A stretch of DNA of 64,000 nt, taken from NCBI RefSeq assembly GCF_026210795.1, contig NC_089449.1, positions 1,240,001 through 1,304,000 of the forward strand. Reading direction: 5' to 3'. The notes under the pieces were generated by a model. That model saw only the letters and a program-made list of their open reading frames with translations, was not told where the DNA came from and ran no database searches. Positions 25,475-36,249 of this stretch are shown piece after piece; within the stretch, counting starts at the first letter, position 1, and the number at the start of each line of letters is the position of its first letter. The position numbers and the translations under genes were made by a program. This DNA comes from Rhizophagus irregularis. Taxonomy: Eukaryota; Glomeromycota; Glomeromycetes; Glomerales; Glomeraceae.

Positions 25475-27270
25475 TTATTTATTGCTTGAAGTGTTGCAGG
25501 TAAGACAATATTCCAACTTATCTTGAGAATAGAACTTCGCTAATTCAGGATCATAAGGGAGCTGATTCCCATTTTCGCAGTACCATGAGCCATGTAATCC
25601 ATAATTCCCATGTTTTCCATTGCAAATAGGACATATTGAGCTCCATGGCTGAGGTGATGTAAAATCATAATTATCAATCCCTCTAAAACTATTTCCGAAT
25701 TTCAAGTATGGGAAGTGCTCTAAGATGGATTTGATAATTAATTCTAGATCAGGTCTAGCTTTGAAAGTGATGGGCCCTTTTTTTTGACATTGCTCACCGG
25801 AGAAGAGAAAAGATAAATCAGATACTTTGTTTTCTGGTGAATTTATGACTTCTGATTCATATACTTCTGATAGTTGCCATGACTCAAGTCCCATTTCTCT
25901 TTTATATTTTTTGTATAAGTTGGATTATAAAGATGCTGCCCAAAACTTAATAGTTTCTGAAACTGTCAAAACCGAAACTTGGTAAAACTATTTCTGAAAT
26001 TTTCTTATTTTCCAAAACTGGTAAAACTGGTAAAACTAATCTAAAACTGGTAAAACTAACCCAAAACTGGTAAAACTAACCCGAAACTGGTAAAACTAAT
26101 CTGAAACTGGTAAAATTAATCCAAAATTTATAATGCCAAAATTATTACTGAAAGTTCAAAATTTGGCCGAAATTATTGATATAATCCTGGCCATTTTTAG
26201 GACGTATTTCTGGCCAAGAAAATGATCGACATTAAAATTTCCTTTTTTGGAATTTTGTGTAACTATCGTGTAACTATTTTTTCAATTTTACTGGGAAACA
26301 CAATTTCTTTTTTAGGAAATTGGTGTAACGTCACGTGATAAAATGTCATAATTTCGGCCAAATTTTAATTTTGGCCAAAATTAGTGAGTTTCGGGCTAAT
26401 TTCGGGAGTTTTGGCTAGTTTCGGGAGTTTCAGAATAGTTTCGGATTTAGTTTCGGTTTCGGTTTCGGTTTCGGAAACTGAAAAATAGTTTCGGGCAGCA
26501 TCTTTAAGTTGGAATAGATCTTATCCATCAAAACTCTTGGTAAACCAGTTAATTTGGCATGCCAATCCAAGATACTAAAAAGTGGTTAATACTTTATCGG
26601 ACTTGCTCATATTGCCTTTTATATGATTGCGAATCAATTTAAATCTCTTTTTTCTCATATAGATCTATTCGTTCAAAAAAAAGATTAAAAATTTACAGAT
26701 AGATTATCATCCCAAAGAGTTACCCAGACTATTGTAAAGCAATGAGACTATGCAACTATCTCAATTTCATGCTGTTCATATTTAATAAAATAGGATCCAG
26801 CCTTATATCTACCTTCTATACTTTCCTCATCATCATGATCTAAACTGCATAATAGGCAGGTCCTTTTAGAACCACATGATATATCATCAGTAATTCCATA
26901 ATAATCGAAATTTTCACTACTAAATTCTCTATATAAATTAGGATATTGATTCAATGTCTTGTTGCAAAAATATGTGCGGTCATAGATTAGACTAGTCCTA
27001 CTTATTTGAGGTATGACTGATGAAATCGTTTCTGCTAAAGTCATATAATTCTGATCATTACCAATGGTAATGGTTTTATGAACCTGATCATTTACATAAT
27101 CTATAATATTTTGAATTTGGGTATTGGTTAATCTAAAAATATCACTCACGCTACAAGTAACTAACTTAATTCTATCTATCCCAATCCTTTTTCTCCAAAC
27201 TGCATAAGAATATTTTTAGCTCTACTACCCCATAACCTTTTTAACATCACGGTGAAGTTCTGCATCATTT
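25475..27270 (-). pseudogene. Cys-rich AM-fungal family gene, split by a MITE
   Basis: The 5' block at 27149-26748 encodes VSDIFRLTNTQIQNIIDY, FDYYGITDDISC and CLLCSLDHDDEESIEGRYKA. The 3' block at 25910-25475 encodes KKGPITFKARPDLELI, then a zinc-ribbon-like CPICNGKHGNYG..WYC..CLTC. Between them WHAKLTGLPR and DKIY (about 26560-26515) belong to the same frame set, and the miniature transposon at 25925-26504 separates the blocks. Upstream residues near 27250 are out of frame with the rest, so the copy is decayed. The C-x2-C spacing suggests a metal-binding domain. I do not know the function. Confidence 0.5.
25925..26504. mobile_element. MULE-like miniature transposon (MITE), about 580 bp
   Basis: The ends are inverted repeats, AGATGCTGCCCAAAACT on the left and its near complement (cgggcagcatct) on the right. 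The 9-bp direct repeat taagttgga occurs at 25916-25924 and at 26505-26513; the left copy is separated from the repeat end by six bases. A 9-bp duplication fits Mutator-like elements. Inside are several tandem copies of a short motif, aactggtaaaact, at about 26010-26115, and a ggtttc run at 26452-26476. It has no coding capacity. It interrupts the Cys-rich gene. Confidence 0.65.
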
Positions 27271-28040
27271 TTCATTATTTTCTCATTAAGTGCTATGTTG
27301 TTATTCTATTAACGATTAAAGCTGACTGAAAAACTTTAACGCTTTAACAGGTTAATTGGAGTTTAACTTAATAGGAGAGTCTTAAGTTGATCACAAATAA
27401 TCACGTAAAATAACGTTGAATGTTCAGTTAAAGAAAATAGGTTTTTATTAAAATAATGTAAGATTTTAGATATGACGAAAAATATAGATAATCTCTTTGT
27501 TGCAAAATTAACTATCTTGAATTATACTATTGGAAATAATACTCTTTTCATATAACTCAAAAACTACAATACAATTCTTAACTATCTGTAAAACTATCTA
27601 ACTAACTACTCCTTCAACTTGGTAAAATCCTATCACTATTTATAATAAAATAAAAATTAAGAATATTTGATAAATTAAATAAAACAAATATAATAAATAA
27701 ATAAAATAAAATAAATAAATAAGATAAAATAAATAAATAAAATAAAATAAATATATCAAATAAATAAAATATAACAAATAAAATTAATAAAATAAATAAA
27801 TCAAATATATCAAATTTATCAGATTTATCAAATAAATCAAGAAAATCAAAAAAATCAAAAAAATCAAGGGATCTATAAAATTATCTACAAAATTGACATT
27901 TCTATTTTAATAATGTAATAGTCATCTTTTGTGCAATAGATCCTTTTTGGTATGTACATGAGGAAATATCAGTTAGAGGCTAAACAAAAAGGTACAAGTT
28001 AGAATATACGAATGATGGATAAAAAAATCACACAAAAGAC
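27271..28040. other. Intergenic with an aaataaat simple repeat
   Basis: From about 27640 to 27870 the sequence is a degenerate tandem of aataaata/aaatcaaa words. No gene was seen. Confidence 0.5.
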
Positions 28041-28210
28041 TGAAAAGCTCTACCTGTAGTTACGATTCCATAGAGATAGTTAAACTTATCATCAAATGTT
28101 ACGAATGCTTTCCTTTTCTTGTGTTTGTATGGTGAGAGTGCATTATGTTTTGCATGAATCCCACCACCAAATCCTTTTATTTTCTCTCGGTTATGGCTAT
28201 CAACTCCTTA
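28041..28210 (-). pseudogene. Exon-sized coding fragment, family unclear
   Basis: The minus strand is open and reads IKGFGGGIHAKHNALSPY, then KRKAFVTFDDKFNYLYGIV, ending at a plausible donor (gtagag). No continuation was found downstream. It resembles a conserved block of multi-copy AM-fungal proteins, but I cannot name a domain. Confidence 0.35.
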
Positions 28211-28358
28211 TTGACGACATCTATAACTTCTTGATTATGTAATTAACTTAGCCAGATGTTTTTTCGCCTATAACTTTGAATTTACTTGCTTATATTCATC
28301 CTCTTTTCTTTCTGAAATATAGCGAAAGTCAAGACATTTGTTTTGATTGTGCCATTTA

Positions 28359-30011
28359 CACAGGTCGAAAAGTGAAAAATCAGGCATCAATCAGTCACCA
28401 ATTGGCATTTTCGCCAAATACCGTCACCAATCAGGCAGTTTGCTAACTTTTGATCCAGTGATCAGAAAAAGATGAAATATAGCTCATTGGAATCGTCTCA
28501 ACATGACGAATCTAATGGTAGTAAAATCTCATTTCTAGGATTAATACTTGATGAAAAATTAAGTAAAATATAAAAATGAAAATGTATCATTTATATTTTA
28601 TTTAACAGTTACTGGACATTTCCAGCACAGCGCCAATCACTAATTAAAAATTTTGTACTACATAAATTAGCCTATCTTCATTTAGTTCGAATGGGATAAA
28701 GATTTAACAAAATATAACTTTTTTTACAATACATTAAAAGTATCATATATGAACTTTCAAATGACACTAATTTTATCAAAATACCTCACTTCCTTAAATA
28801 TTTCACTATATAAGGTTTTTCTATGACTTTTTGACCTTTAAACTGAGATCCTTCCGCCAATATTAGTTCTTTCAAAAAGATTTTTACGTAACGAACCAAC
28901 TATTAGTATAGTTTTATTGTTGTAAAATTTGGTTGGAAGTTTATATGTGCGTTGTTGATAAATAGCTGAGAAGGTAAATTCCTTATTATACAGTAAACGT
29001 CAGAACCAAAAAATGTTTAGTTTACAGACACTTCTAAACTTCACATTCAACTTTTTTATATAATTTTATTAAAAAATTATCAATAATTTAAATAAATTTC
29101 TAATTACATGTTTCAGAATAATATTCACCAATCAACAACTTTTTTCTATTATCCATTTTCCACATCAGATTTATACAGTTCATCCTCACTATAGTGAATC
29201 CTATAGGCTGGAGATTAAAATTCATTATAGTGAGAAATTCACTATACTGAGGGTCAATTTATTATATATAAAAAAAATCTGTACCTGAACTTTTCTTCAT
29301 TATAGCGTTATTCACTATATAAAAATTCACTATGGAGAGGGTGAACCATATGACGGCCATCAATTAAAATAATATTAGTTTCGTTTAAAATGAGATCTTA
29401 AATAGAAGTAGTATAATTTTGAAGGCTAAATTGGCTTTTATAGTTTGAAAAATATTCTATATATTTGTAACTTTGTAGTATTTTAACGAAAAAATAGCCA
29501 ACTTTAAGTAGAGATTCTTCTAACTTGTTATTAATAAACAACCCTTGGAAAATTATATCGACGTGTCAGTTAGAACTTAGAGAGTAAGAAAAAAAAATTT
29601 TTTACGCATATTTATTAGATAAAAATTAAAGTTCACATGTGACGAAAAACCAGAATTTTGAATATTTACTAATAAATCATAGTAAAAAAAGTGATTGACA
29701 ATCTGCATATTTAATTAGTAAATCCATTTGACACCCCTGTTACCGGAAATGTCCAGTGACTGTTAATTTTTTATTAACTATTAATCCTAGAGATGCAATT
29801 TTACTACCATTAGATTCGTCTTGTTGAGACGATTCCAATGAGCTATATTTCATCTTTTTCTGATCACTGGATCAAAAGTTAGCAAACTGCCTGATTGGTG
29901 ACGGTATTTGGCGAAAATGCCAATCAGGCACCAATTGGTCACCAATCAGTTACCAATCAGCTATCTGATTGGTGACCTATTGGTGCCTGATTTTTCACTT
30001 TTCGACCTGTG
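28359..30011. mobile_element. PIF/Harbinger-like non-autonomous element with long inverted arms, 1.65 kb
   Basis: The ends read CACAGGTCGAAAAGTG on both strands, and each arm extends for about 200-260 bp with high identity (28359-28610 against 30011-29745). The right arm carries an extra block of roughly 50 bp of CACCAAT/ATTGGTG words. The target duplication is TTA (28356-28358 and 30012-30014), as in Harbinger elements, and removing the element restores the flanking open frame. There is no coding potential inside. The arms contain the words gctcattggaatcgtctca, which recur at 30449-30468. Confidence 0.75.
29176..29348. mobile_element. pogo/Tc1-like MITE nested in the Harbinger-like element
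   Basis: The inverted ends CAGTTCATCCTCACTATAG (left) and the complement of ctatggagagggtgaacca (right) are flanked by TA on both sides. The element is 173 bp long and contains several TTCACTATA motifs. The layout and TA duplication fit pogo or other Tc1/mariner derivatives. It lies in the middle of the larger element and so is younger than it. Confidence 0.6.
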
Positions 30012-30104
30012 TTATAGATACATAGACTGATTTCTGGGTTATTTTCTTCAAACTTTTTATAAACTGGTGTTGAGACTAGTACTGGAATTGGAATGTCATC
30101 CATA

Positions 30105-30310
30105 TTAAATAGAGTTCTGAACAGGTTGACCAAATTCAGGTAACCTGACAGGTTGACCTGAATTTTTCAAGTCAGGTTTAGCAATTTTCAGCATCAGTTC
30201 AGGTTGTAACATCAATATAACCAGAATGACCTGTTGATCTGAAACTATGATTTTATATAATAAGTGAGTTATGGTATTATAATTAAAGTTGCCTGCCAAA
30301 ACTCTACAGG
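30105..30310. mobile_element. Small hAT-like MITE relic with caggt motifs
   Basis: The left end TAGAGTTCTGAACAGG (30109) resembles the left end of the hAT-like element at 31654, and the right end is cctgccaaaactcta at 30293-30307. Between them are scattered caggttgac words. The flanking 8-bp sequences do not match, so the boundaries are provisional. Confidence 0.35.
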
Positions 30311-31653
30311 CTATGTCAAAATGTCAAAACTAAAACCTGTCGAAATGCTAAAATGCTGAAATAGTTTAGACATGAAATTATCGAAATCCCAAAATATTAC
30401 ATTTCACGTAATAACTTGGCATCCAATAATCGTAGAAAGATGCACTATAGCTCATTGGAATCGTCTCATAACAACGAGTCAAATGGTTATTAGATCGTCT
30501 TTCTACTGTGCAAACAGTCCTATGACTTTATTTTTTTATTTATATTTTAAATCGAATATTTACAAAAGAATCGAACAATATTACAAAATAAGAAAATAAA
30601 AATAAAAATAAAAAGAGTAGCTTCACAACTCATACAAGTAAAGAAATCTAAACTATAATAAAATTAAAGAAAAGAAAAACTAAACTATTACAGAATCGCA
30701 TACTCGACTTTACCCGAAGGCCAGTGTGAGTCAACTATCCAATATCCCAAAACCCAGTCCATTACCAGAAAGAAATCCTAAGAGGTTGAACTGTTAAGCA
30801 GCGCAAAAAATCCAAGTGCGAAATCCAAGATCTACCTCGAATTATTGAAGAGGATATCCAAGAAAACCAGGAATCCTGAGAAACTGTTGCCAAAGAAGAG
30901 CCAGAAGTGGTGAGAGGAGAAGGTGAAGAATAAGAAACGGGAAAAGAGTAATAATTTACAAGATTAAAATCTTGTGAATCCAACCATAAGTGAAAGAATA
31001 CATTGCGAGGCATCCAAATGTCCCAATATAATTGTTCGTGAAGATTAGATAAAAGTGAAGTTAAAACTTCAAGAATTTTTTTCTTAGGAAGTAGTTTGCA
31101 AAGATGTTGCACAAGGTCAGCAGGAAAAGACCGCGAGTAAGCCAAAGACAAGATGATGAGGGTATAGTAAAATCCCAACAATCTAAAGCAGAAAATTCAA
31201 GCAAAAAGGAATCTGAAAGAAAAGCCAATTCAGAGAAATTAGTAATACAAGCATCATGAAAAGAAAGCATAAGCTTGTAATAGATAGACCTAGAGCTAGC
31301 ATCAGGAATAATATAGGGATAAGTCCAAAGATGATTCATGTCTTCAGGAGCAAAGTGGCAAAGAGAACATAACCAATCGGAAGGATAAAGAAAAGGTTTG
31401 CATTTCTGAAGGGCAGTTAAAGTAGGTAGCATATCCAAAAGAATTTTAAGTCAAAACGCGAGAAGTCCTTTTTGTCTATTGTGATGAGTAGTAAAGCCAG
31501 TCAAAATTATCAACTGGAGCAAGATGAGAAAACCGAAAAAGGGAACTAAAATTCAACAAATTTTGGATCTTATAAATAGATTTAAAAAAGTGGCGAATAT
31601 TATCATTAACTGGAAATGAGTCGTATAAAATGAATCTAACAGAGCCATAGGAG

Positions 31654-32628
31654 TAGAGTTCCGAATGGGTCAGGTCAGGTCAGGTTAATTGATAAACCTG
31701 ACCTGAAATTTTTTTTTAGGTCAGGTCAGGTCAGATTATATCAGGTTGTCTGTTTGACCTGACCTGACCTGAAACCTGAAAAATTTCAGGACTATTTTTA
31801 TTAAAGTATTGAAAAAAAATGGCATAAAACTTTTTTTTTAATATAATATTATGAAAAAAAACGTTTTTGCAACGTTTTTTATTAAAATATTGAAAAAAAA
31901 TATTGCAAAACGTTTTTTTTAATATAACATTATGAAAAAAATGTTTTCACAACGATATCAAAAAAAAAACGTTACGAAACATTTTTTTTAATATAATATT
32001 ATGAAAAAACGTTTTCGCAACATTTTTTCTCGAAATATTGCGATTCACTTTTTTTATATAGAATTAATATAAAAAAGTGAATCGCAATATCGCAACTCAC
32101 TTTTATTATATAAAATCAATATAAAAAAGTGAATCGCAATATCGCAACTCACTTTTATTATATAAAATCAATATAAAAAAGTGAATTGCAATACCGCAAC
32201 TCACTTTTTTTATATAGAATCAATATAAAAAAGTGAATCGCAATACCGCAACTCACTTTTTTTATATAGAATCTATATAAAAAAGTGAATCGCAATACCG
32301 CAACTCACTTTTTTTATATAGAATCTATATAAAAAAGTGAATCGCAATACCGCAACTCACTTTTTTTATATAGAATCTATATAAAAAAGTGAATCGCAAT
32401 ACTGCAACTCACTTTTATTATATAAAATCAATATAAAAAAGTGAATCGCAATACTGCAACTCACTTTTATTATATAGTAGAATCAATAGTTTCAGGTCAA
32501 CAGGTCAATCAGGTCAGGTCAATCTTAATACCTGACCTGAATTTTTTTTAAAAATCTCATACCTGACCTGAATTTCAGGTCAGGTCAGGTCAGGTTACCT
32601 GAATTTGGCTGACCTATTCGGAGCTCTA
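31654..32628. mobile_element. hAT-like non-autonomous element with internal 52-bp tandem repeats, 975 bp
   Basis: The ends are TAGAGTTCCGAATGGGTCAG and the complement of ctgacctattcggagctcta, flanked by an exact 8-bp duplication CATAGGAG (31646-31653 and 32629-32636). Eight-base duplications and TAGAG-type ends fit the hAT superfamily. Both subterminal zones (31670-31790 and 32490-32600) are packed with caggtcaggt words in both orientations. The middle (32030-32480) holds at least 8 tandem copies of a 52-bp unit, each carrying an inverted repeat cactttttttata/tataaaaaagtg. There is no ORF. It interrupts the LINE downstream of RNase H. Confidence 0.8.
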
Positions 32629-34116
32629 CATAGGAGTTACAGTCGGTTGAGGTGAGGAGAGAGCTTCTTTGGCCAAAAAGTTCACTTGATTATTATAAAT
32701 ATCATCTGCATGTGCCAGGACTTTTCGAAGAATAAGTGATAAATGTTTGGTATGAATCTGATGTCTAATAGAAAGCCAGAGCAAATGGTTAGGATATCGC
32801 AAAAGCTTTGGTAAAAAAGGTTTATTCACAAATTGATTCCAAATTGAGATTAAAGAAGCACAATCAGTATTAACAACAACTGATGAGTAAGGAGCTAAGG
32901 CTTTAAGCGCTGACAGGAGGGCAAATGTTTCAGAGCGTAAGGCAGAAGGATAAGTCAATGGAATAATGTCTGAAGAAGATTCCAAAATGAAGTTATCGTC
33001 ATCAAGGGCAAACCAGGCAGAAGACATAGAAGAAGAATCCCCAGAAATTGAATCATTAAAGGACCCATCTGTGTATAAACTACGTGTTGAACGAGGAAGG
33101 ACAAATGGAATATCATCCCTATCATCTAAAGATAGAGGAGCAAAGGTATCACTCAAAGGAGGATCAAAGTAAACTATAGCTAAGGAGGAAGTATAAGCTA
33201 AGGAAGTCAACAATTTAATAGGTCGTCCAGTGGCAAAGACTTTAGCATTCTTGGTAATATAAGCAACAGTATCAATCAACTGAACTTGAAGAAAACAGCG
33301 TTCACTAGTACAATGCTGTTTAATGGCAGAAAGTGTTGCATATTTAGACATATGACAAGAGTAACCAGAACAAAGGTGAAATGAAGTGGATTCAGGGCCA
33401 GCGGTAGGAAGCCAATGAGACATTATAGCTAGACCTTTTTTGGAATATGTAATGCATACACGGCTAGCAAGCACAGTTTGGGTAATGCGATCTAGAGAAA
33501 AGGCCCATAATGGGCAATATTGTCCATCAGGAACTGTATTATCAAGCAAAAGAGGAGAAGCTATTGTATAAGAAGAGTTAATAATAAATGAAGAAGAAAA
33601 AAAGAAAAAATTATTATTAAAAGAAGACAAAATATTGTTAATCAAATAAGTAAACTAAGCAGAAATGCATCCTTTTTTTCCAACAATTCCTAAGTATCAA
33701 AGATCAGACCATGGTAAAAGGAATTTTCCACAGGGTGATGAGAGTTGCGCTAATACGAAAAGATAAAGATTCTTCTACAGTTTTCAACTAGTTTAAAATA
33801 AACATTGCGGGATTATAGATCAGAGAGGTATAGCTGGACATAGATCTCGCTTCAGAGATCGGAAGGAGAGAGTCCACATGATATTCAAACGAGAAGAAAA
33901 AAATAATGAATTGAATAAAGAATGGGAATGAAAAGAAAGAATTAAAGACCAGGGCGTCAGGTCAATAGTAATAGGGCAACTTTCAGCACCCATGTATCCT
34001 TGAAGATACAAAATGGCATAATTAGCAAAATCCTGGAGATTAGGGTGAATAAAAATCTTTTGCCAAGAAGTAACATGAGAGGACAAAAAATGACAAAAGG
34101 CATGTTGAATAGATAA

Positions 34117-34295
34117 GGGAAGTTACATATATTATGTAATATTCAGTTTAATATAAACTTACTCCCCCCCCCTTGTCAGATTTAATAACCAATCAAATTA
34201 TAATATTTATAAATTATATATTTTATTAAGTGTAACGTAAGATTTTGGTTACCCCCTTCCCCCCTTTGATAATTACATAATATCTGTAAACTCCC
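34117..34295. mobile_element. Tourist-like MITE, 179 bp, in the LINE
   Basis: The ends GGGAAGTTACATATATTATG (left) and the complement of cataatatctgtaaactccc (right) form imperfect terminal inverted repeats. The 3-bp duplication TAA flanks both sides (34114-34116, 34296-34298). Removing it joins LINE codons in one frame (KIPL next to SIQHAF). A run of ten C bases lies inside. The TAA duplication and GGG ends suggest a PIF/Harbinger (Tourist) derivative. Confidence 0.65.
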
Positions 34296-34409
34296 TAAGG
34301 GTATTTTTAAATATAAAAGTGCCAGAGGAGTGGTAAAAGCCAACCCAGCTTTTTTCTTAATAATCGAAAGTATCGGAGAAATAATAGATTGAATAATAGA
34401 TTCAGAAAA

Positions 34410-34790
34410 CCCTATAAAAAATATGCACACTGTTTATATACTGTATATTCGCATCTTTGATACTGTTCGCAATTTTATATACTGCACATCAGTATTATGT
34501 ATACTGTTCGCAAAATGCCAATAATAAAAAATGTAACAAAGTATACGGTGAATAGACTGTATGATACGGTATTTTAATTTCATACATTTGTAACGTATAT
34601 TGTATAAATATCTTTCTACTGTATATCGGTATTTTGTATACTGTTCGCAAAATATGGATACTATATTAAATTCATACGTCTATAACGTATCATTCATTTC
34701 TGCTATAGATACGGTATATTAAATCATACGTTTATAACGTATTTTACTGTGAATAATAGATACGGTATATTAAAATCCTTATATTCTACT
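34410..34790. repeat. Left terminal and subterminal repeats of the giant element
   Basis: After the terminal 16-mer, the motifs actgttcgcaa (3 copies), atacggtat (3 copies) and ataacgtat recur at irregular spacing. Such subterminal motifs in CACTA-type elements are transposase binding sites (known for En/Spm; inferred here). Confidence 0.65.
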
Positions 34791-34929
34791 ACTTGATCTA
34801 CCATTGCGCGAACTTTTCTTGCTATTGTTCGAAGTAGTCATCAGCAAATTTAATCGGGCATAATATTACGTAAGTTACGATGTCCGTAAATTTACGGAGT
34901 AAACATACGTAAGTTTACGGGTATCGTAA

Positions 34930-35310
34930 ACTTCCGGAATATTATAGCATATACTTTTGCAAATTTTACGTACCGTAATCGTTGCGGAATATTACGCTCG
35001 AAATCCTTCGAAAATTTACGTACTGGAATCGTTACAAAATATTACGCTCGAAATCCTTCGAAAATTTACGTACCGTAATCGTTGCGAAATATTACGCTCG
35101 AAACCTTCGAAAATTTACGTACTGGAATCGTTACAAAATATTACGCTCGAAATCCTTCGAAAATTTACGTACCGTAATCGTTGCGAAATATTACGCTCGA
35201 AATCCTTCGAAAATTTACGTACCAGAATCGTTACAAAATATTACGCTCGAAATCCTTCGCAAGTTTTACGTACCGGAATCGTTACGAAATATTACGCTCG
35301 AAATCCTTCG
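34930..35310 (+). repeat. 50-bp tandem repeat, 7 copies
   Basis: The word attacgctcg recurs at 34991, 35041, 35091, 35140, 35190, 35240 and 35290, giving a 50-bp period. The unit also contains tttacgta followed by cgtaatcgtt, and small inverted repeats of ttacg/cgtaa. Two plus-strand frames stay open through it, but these are by-products of the repeat and not genes. Confidence 0.8.
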
Positions 35311-35589
35311 CACCTAGAGTTTCAAACCGGATTTATTTTTAAATCCGGATTAGATATGAATAAACCGGATGCCTTCGGATTTTTCAAAAAGGTTGGGACA
35401 CTTAGCAAAATTTAAAGAACTCGGAAATATTCGGTAAAGTTAAAATTATACGCTAATTCTGCGGCTTATATGAAAAGTGTTATGCTCAGTTATACATGCG
35501 CCATGTTGTGCGCATAAATCGGGTATAGTTCATGATAATCTTAATCTTTGAATCTTACCTGTCTTTACTAATAAAAAAATTTTTTTTTC

Positions 35590-36025
35590 AGCGAGACTTT
35601 TCCCAATTTAACATCTAAAAAGCTTTCTGCAAGATATAAAGAACGTTTTTGTTAATGCTCCTACACGAAGACGTACACAGTTCACTTAAAAGAACATGGA
35701 ATTGCATCACCACGTAAAATTCCGTTACCTAATGCAACACGGTGGAATTCTTAGTTTCGACTGATTTTTTATGCTAAAGATTATATGAAGCTGAATTGCG
35801 AGTTAATACCAGAAATGAAAAAAATAGCGAAAATTCATGCTATTTTACAAGATAATCAACAAAGGGGTAATTACCATCAGGGTAGTAATTACTACCATTT
35901 TTCATTTTATTTCACCTTTTTCAAAAGAATTTGTTCATACTCTCGATTTTTTTCAACAAAAAAATTTGCCTATTTTCCCCTTTATTGACCACGACTTCAG
36001 CATCTTGATTCTTACTTACAGCTAG
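35590..36025 (+). pseudogene. hAT transposase relic
   Basis: Blocks in different plus frames read LTSKKLSARYKER, HLKEHGIASPRKIPLPNATRW followed by NS, NQQRG, and KEFVHTLDFFQQKNLPIFPF. PNATRWNS and the following aromatic residues are the familiar middle section of fungal hAT transposases. The order of the blocks is right, but frame shifts separate them. It lies inside the giant element, so it either hitch-hiked or inserted there. Confidence 0.6.
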
Positions 36026-36249
36026 TTTTTTGTTAATTTAGTTTTTTTTTCATATTTTTTGCTTTATTAAGCTAATTAACCAACAAAATATCACCAATAA
36101 ACAAAATCAAAATACTAGTTTATTACAAACATATTTTATAAATTTTATCACAACAAAAAATCATCGTCCCTGGTACGTATATGTGATATCTGCTTCGAAT
36201 TTTACTGAATAACTACATATGTATACTTTTTTAGTATTCGCATCAGGAT

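Larger units (their letters stand above)
28220..30105 (-). pseudogene. Broken remnant, possibly Polinton/linear-plasmid-type polymerase gene, hosting a MITE
   Basis: Short coding blocks flank a miniature transposon, at about 30105-30012 and 28358-28260 on the minus strand. Their composition and residues recall the region in front of the protein-primed B-family DNA polymerase of Polintons and fungal linear plasmids. Only a fragment remains and it is not functional. The family call is tentative; another multi-copy gene is possible. Confidence 0.3.
30500..34409 (-). mobile_element. LINE, 3' half (end of RT, RNase H, zinc-binding C-terminus)
   Basis: Reading from 34409 down: the reverse-transcriptase end SESIIQSIISPILSIIKK with AGLAFTTPLALLYL, then SSHVTSWQKIFIHP (34086-33820), and a long frame at 33645-32626. 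The RNase H domain is there: TDGSF near 33080, SETFALLSALKAL near 32925, VNTDCASL near 32875 and HADDIYNNQVNFLAKEAL near 32690. After the hAT-like insertion comes the C-terminal part, with CSLCHFAPEDMNHLW (31380), a zinc-knuckle-like motif in which the last Cys is Tyr. A/T-rich sequence from 30600 to 30520 looks like the 3' tail. Several stops make it defective. It continues into 59188-60300, the other half, beyond the large transposon. Confidence 0.75.

Noticed and set aside
27640-27870. Possible CRISPR-like array
   Set aside because: It is a degenerate aaataaat simple repeat without unique spacers.
34957-35415. Plus-strand frames of 152 and 111 codons
   Set aside because: By-product of the 50-bp tandem array; two frames are open at once and both peptides are periodic.
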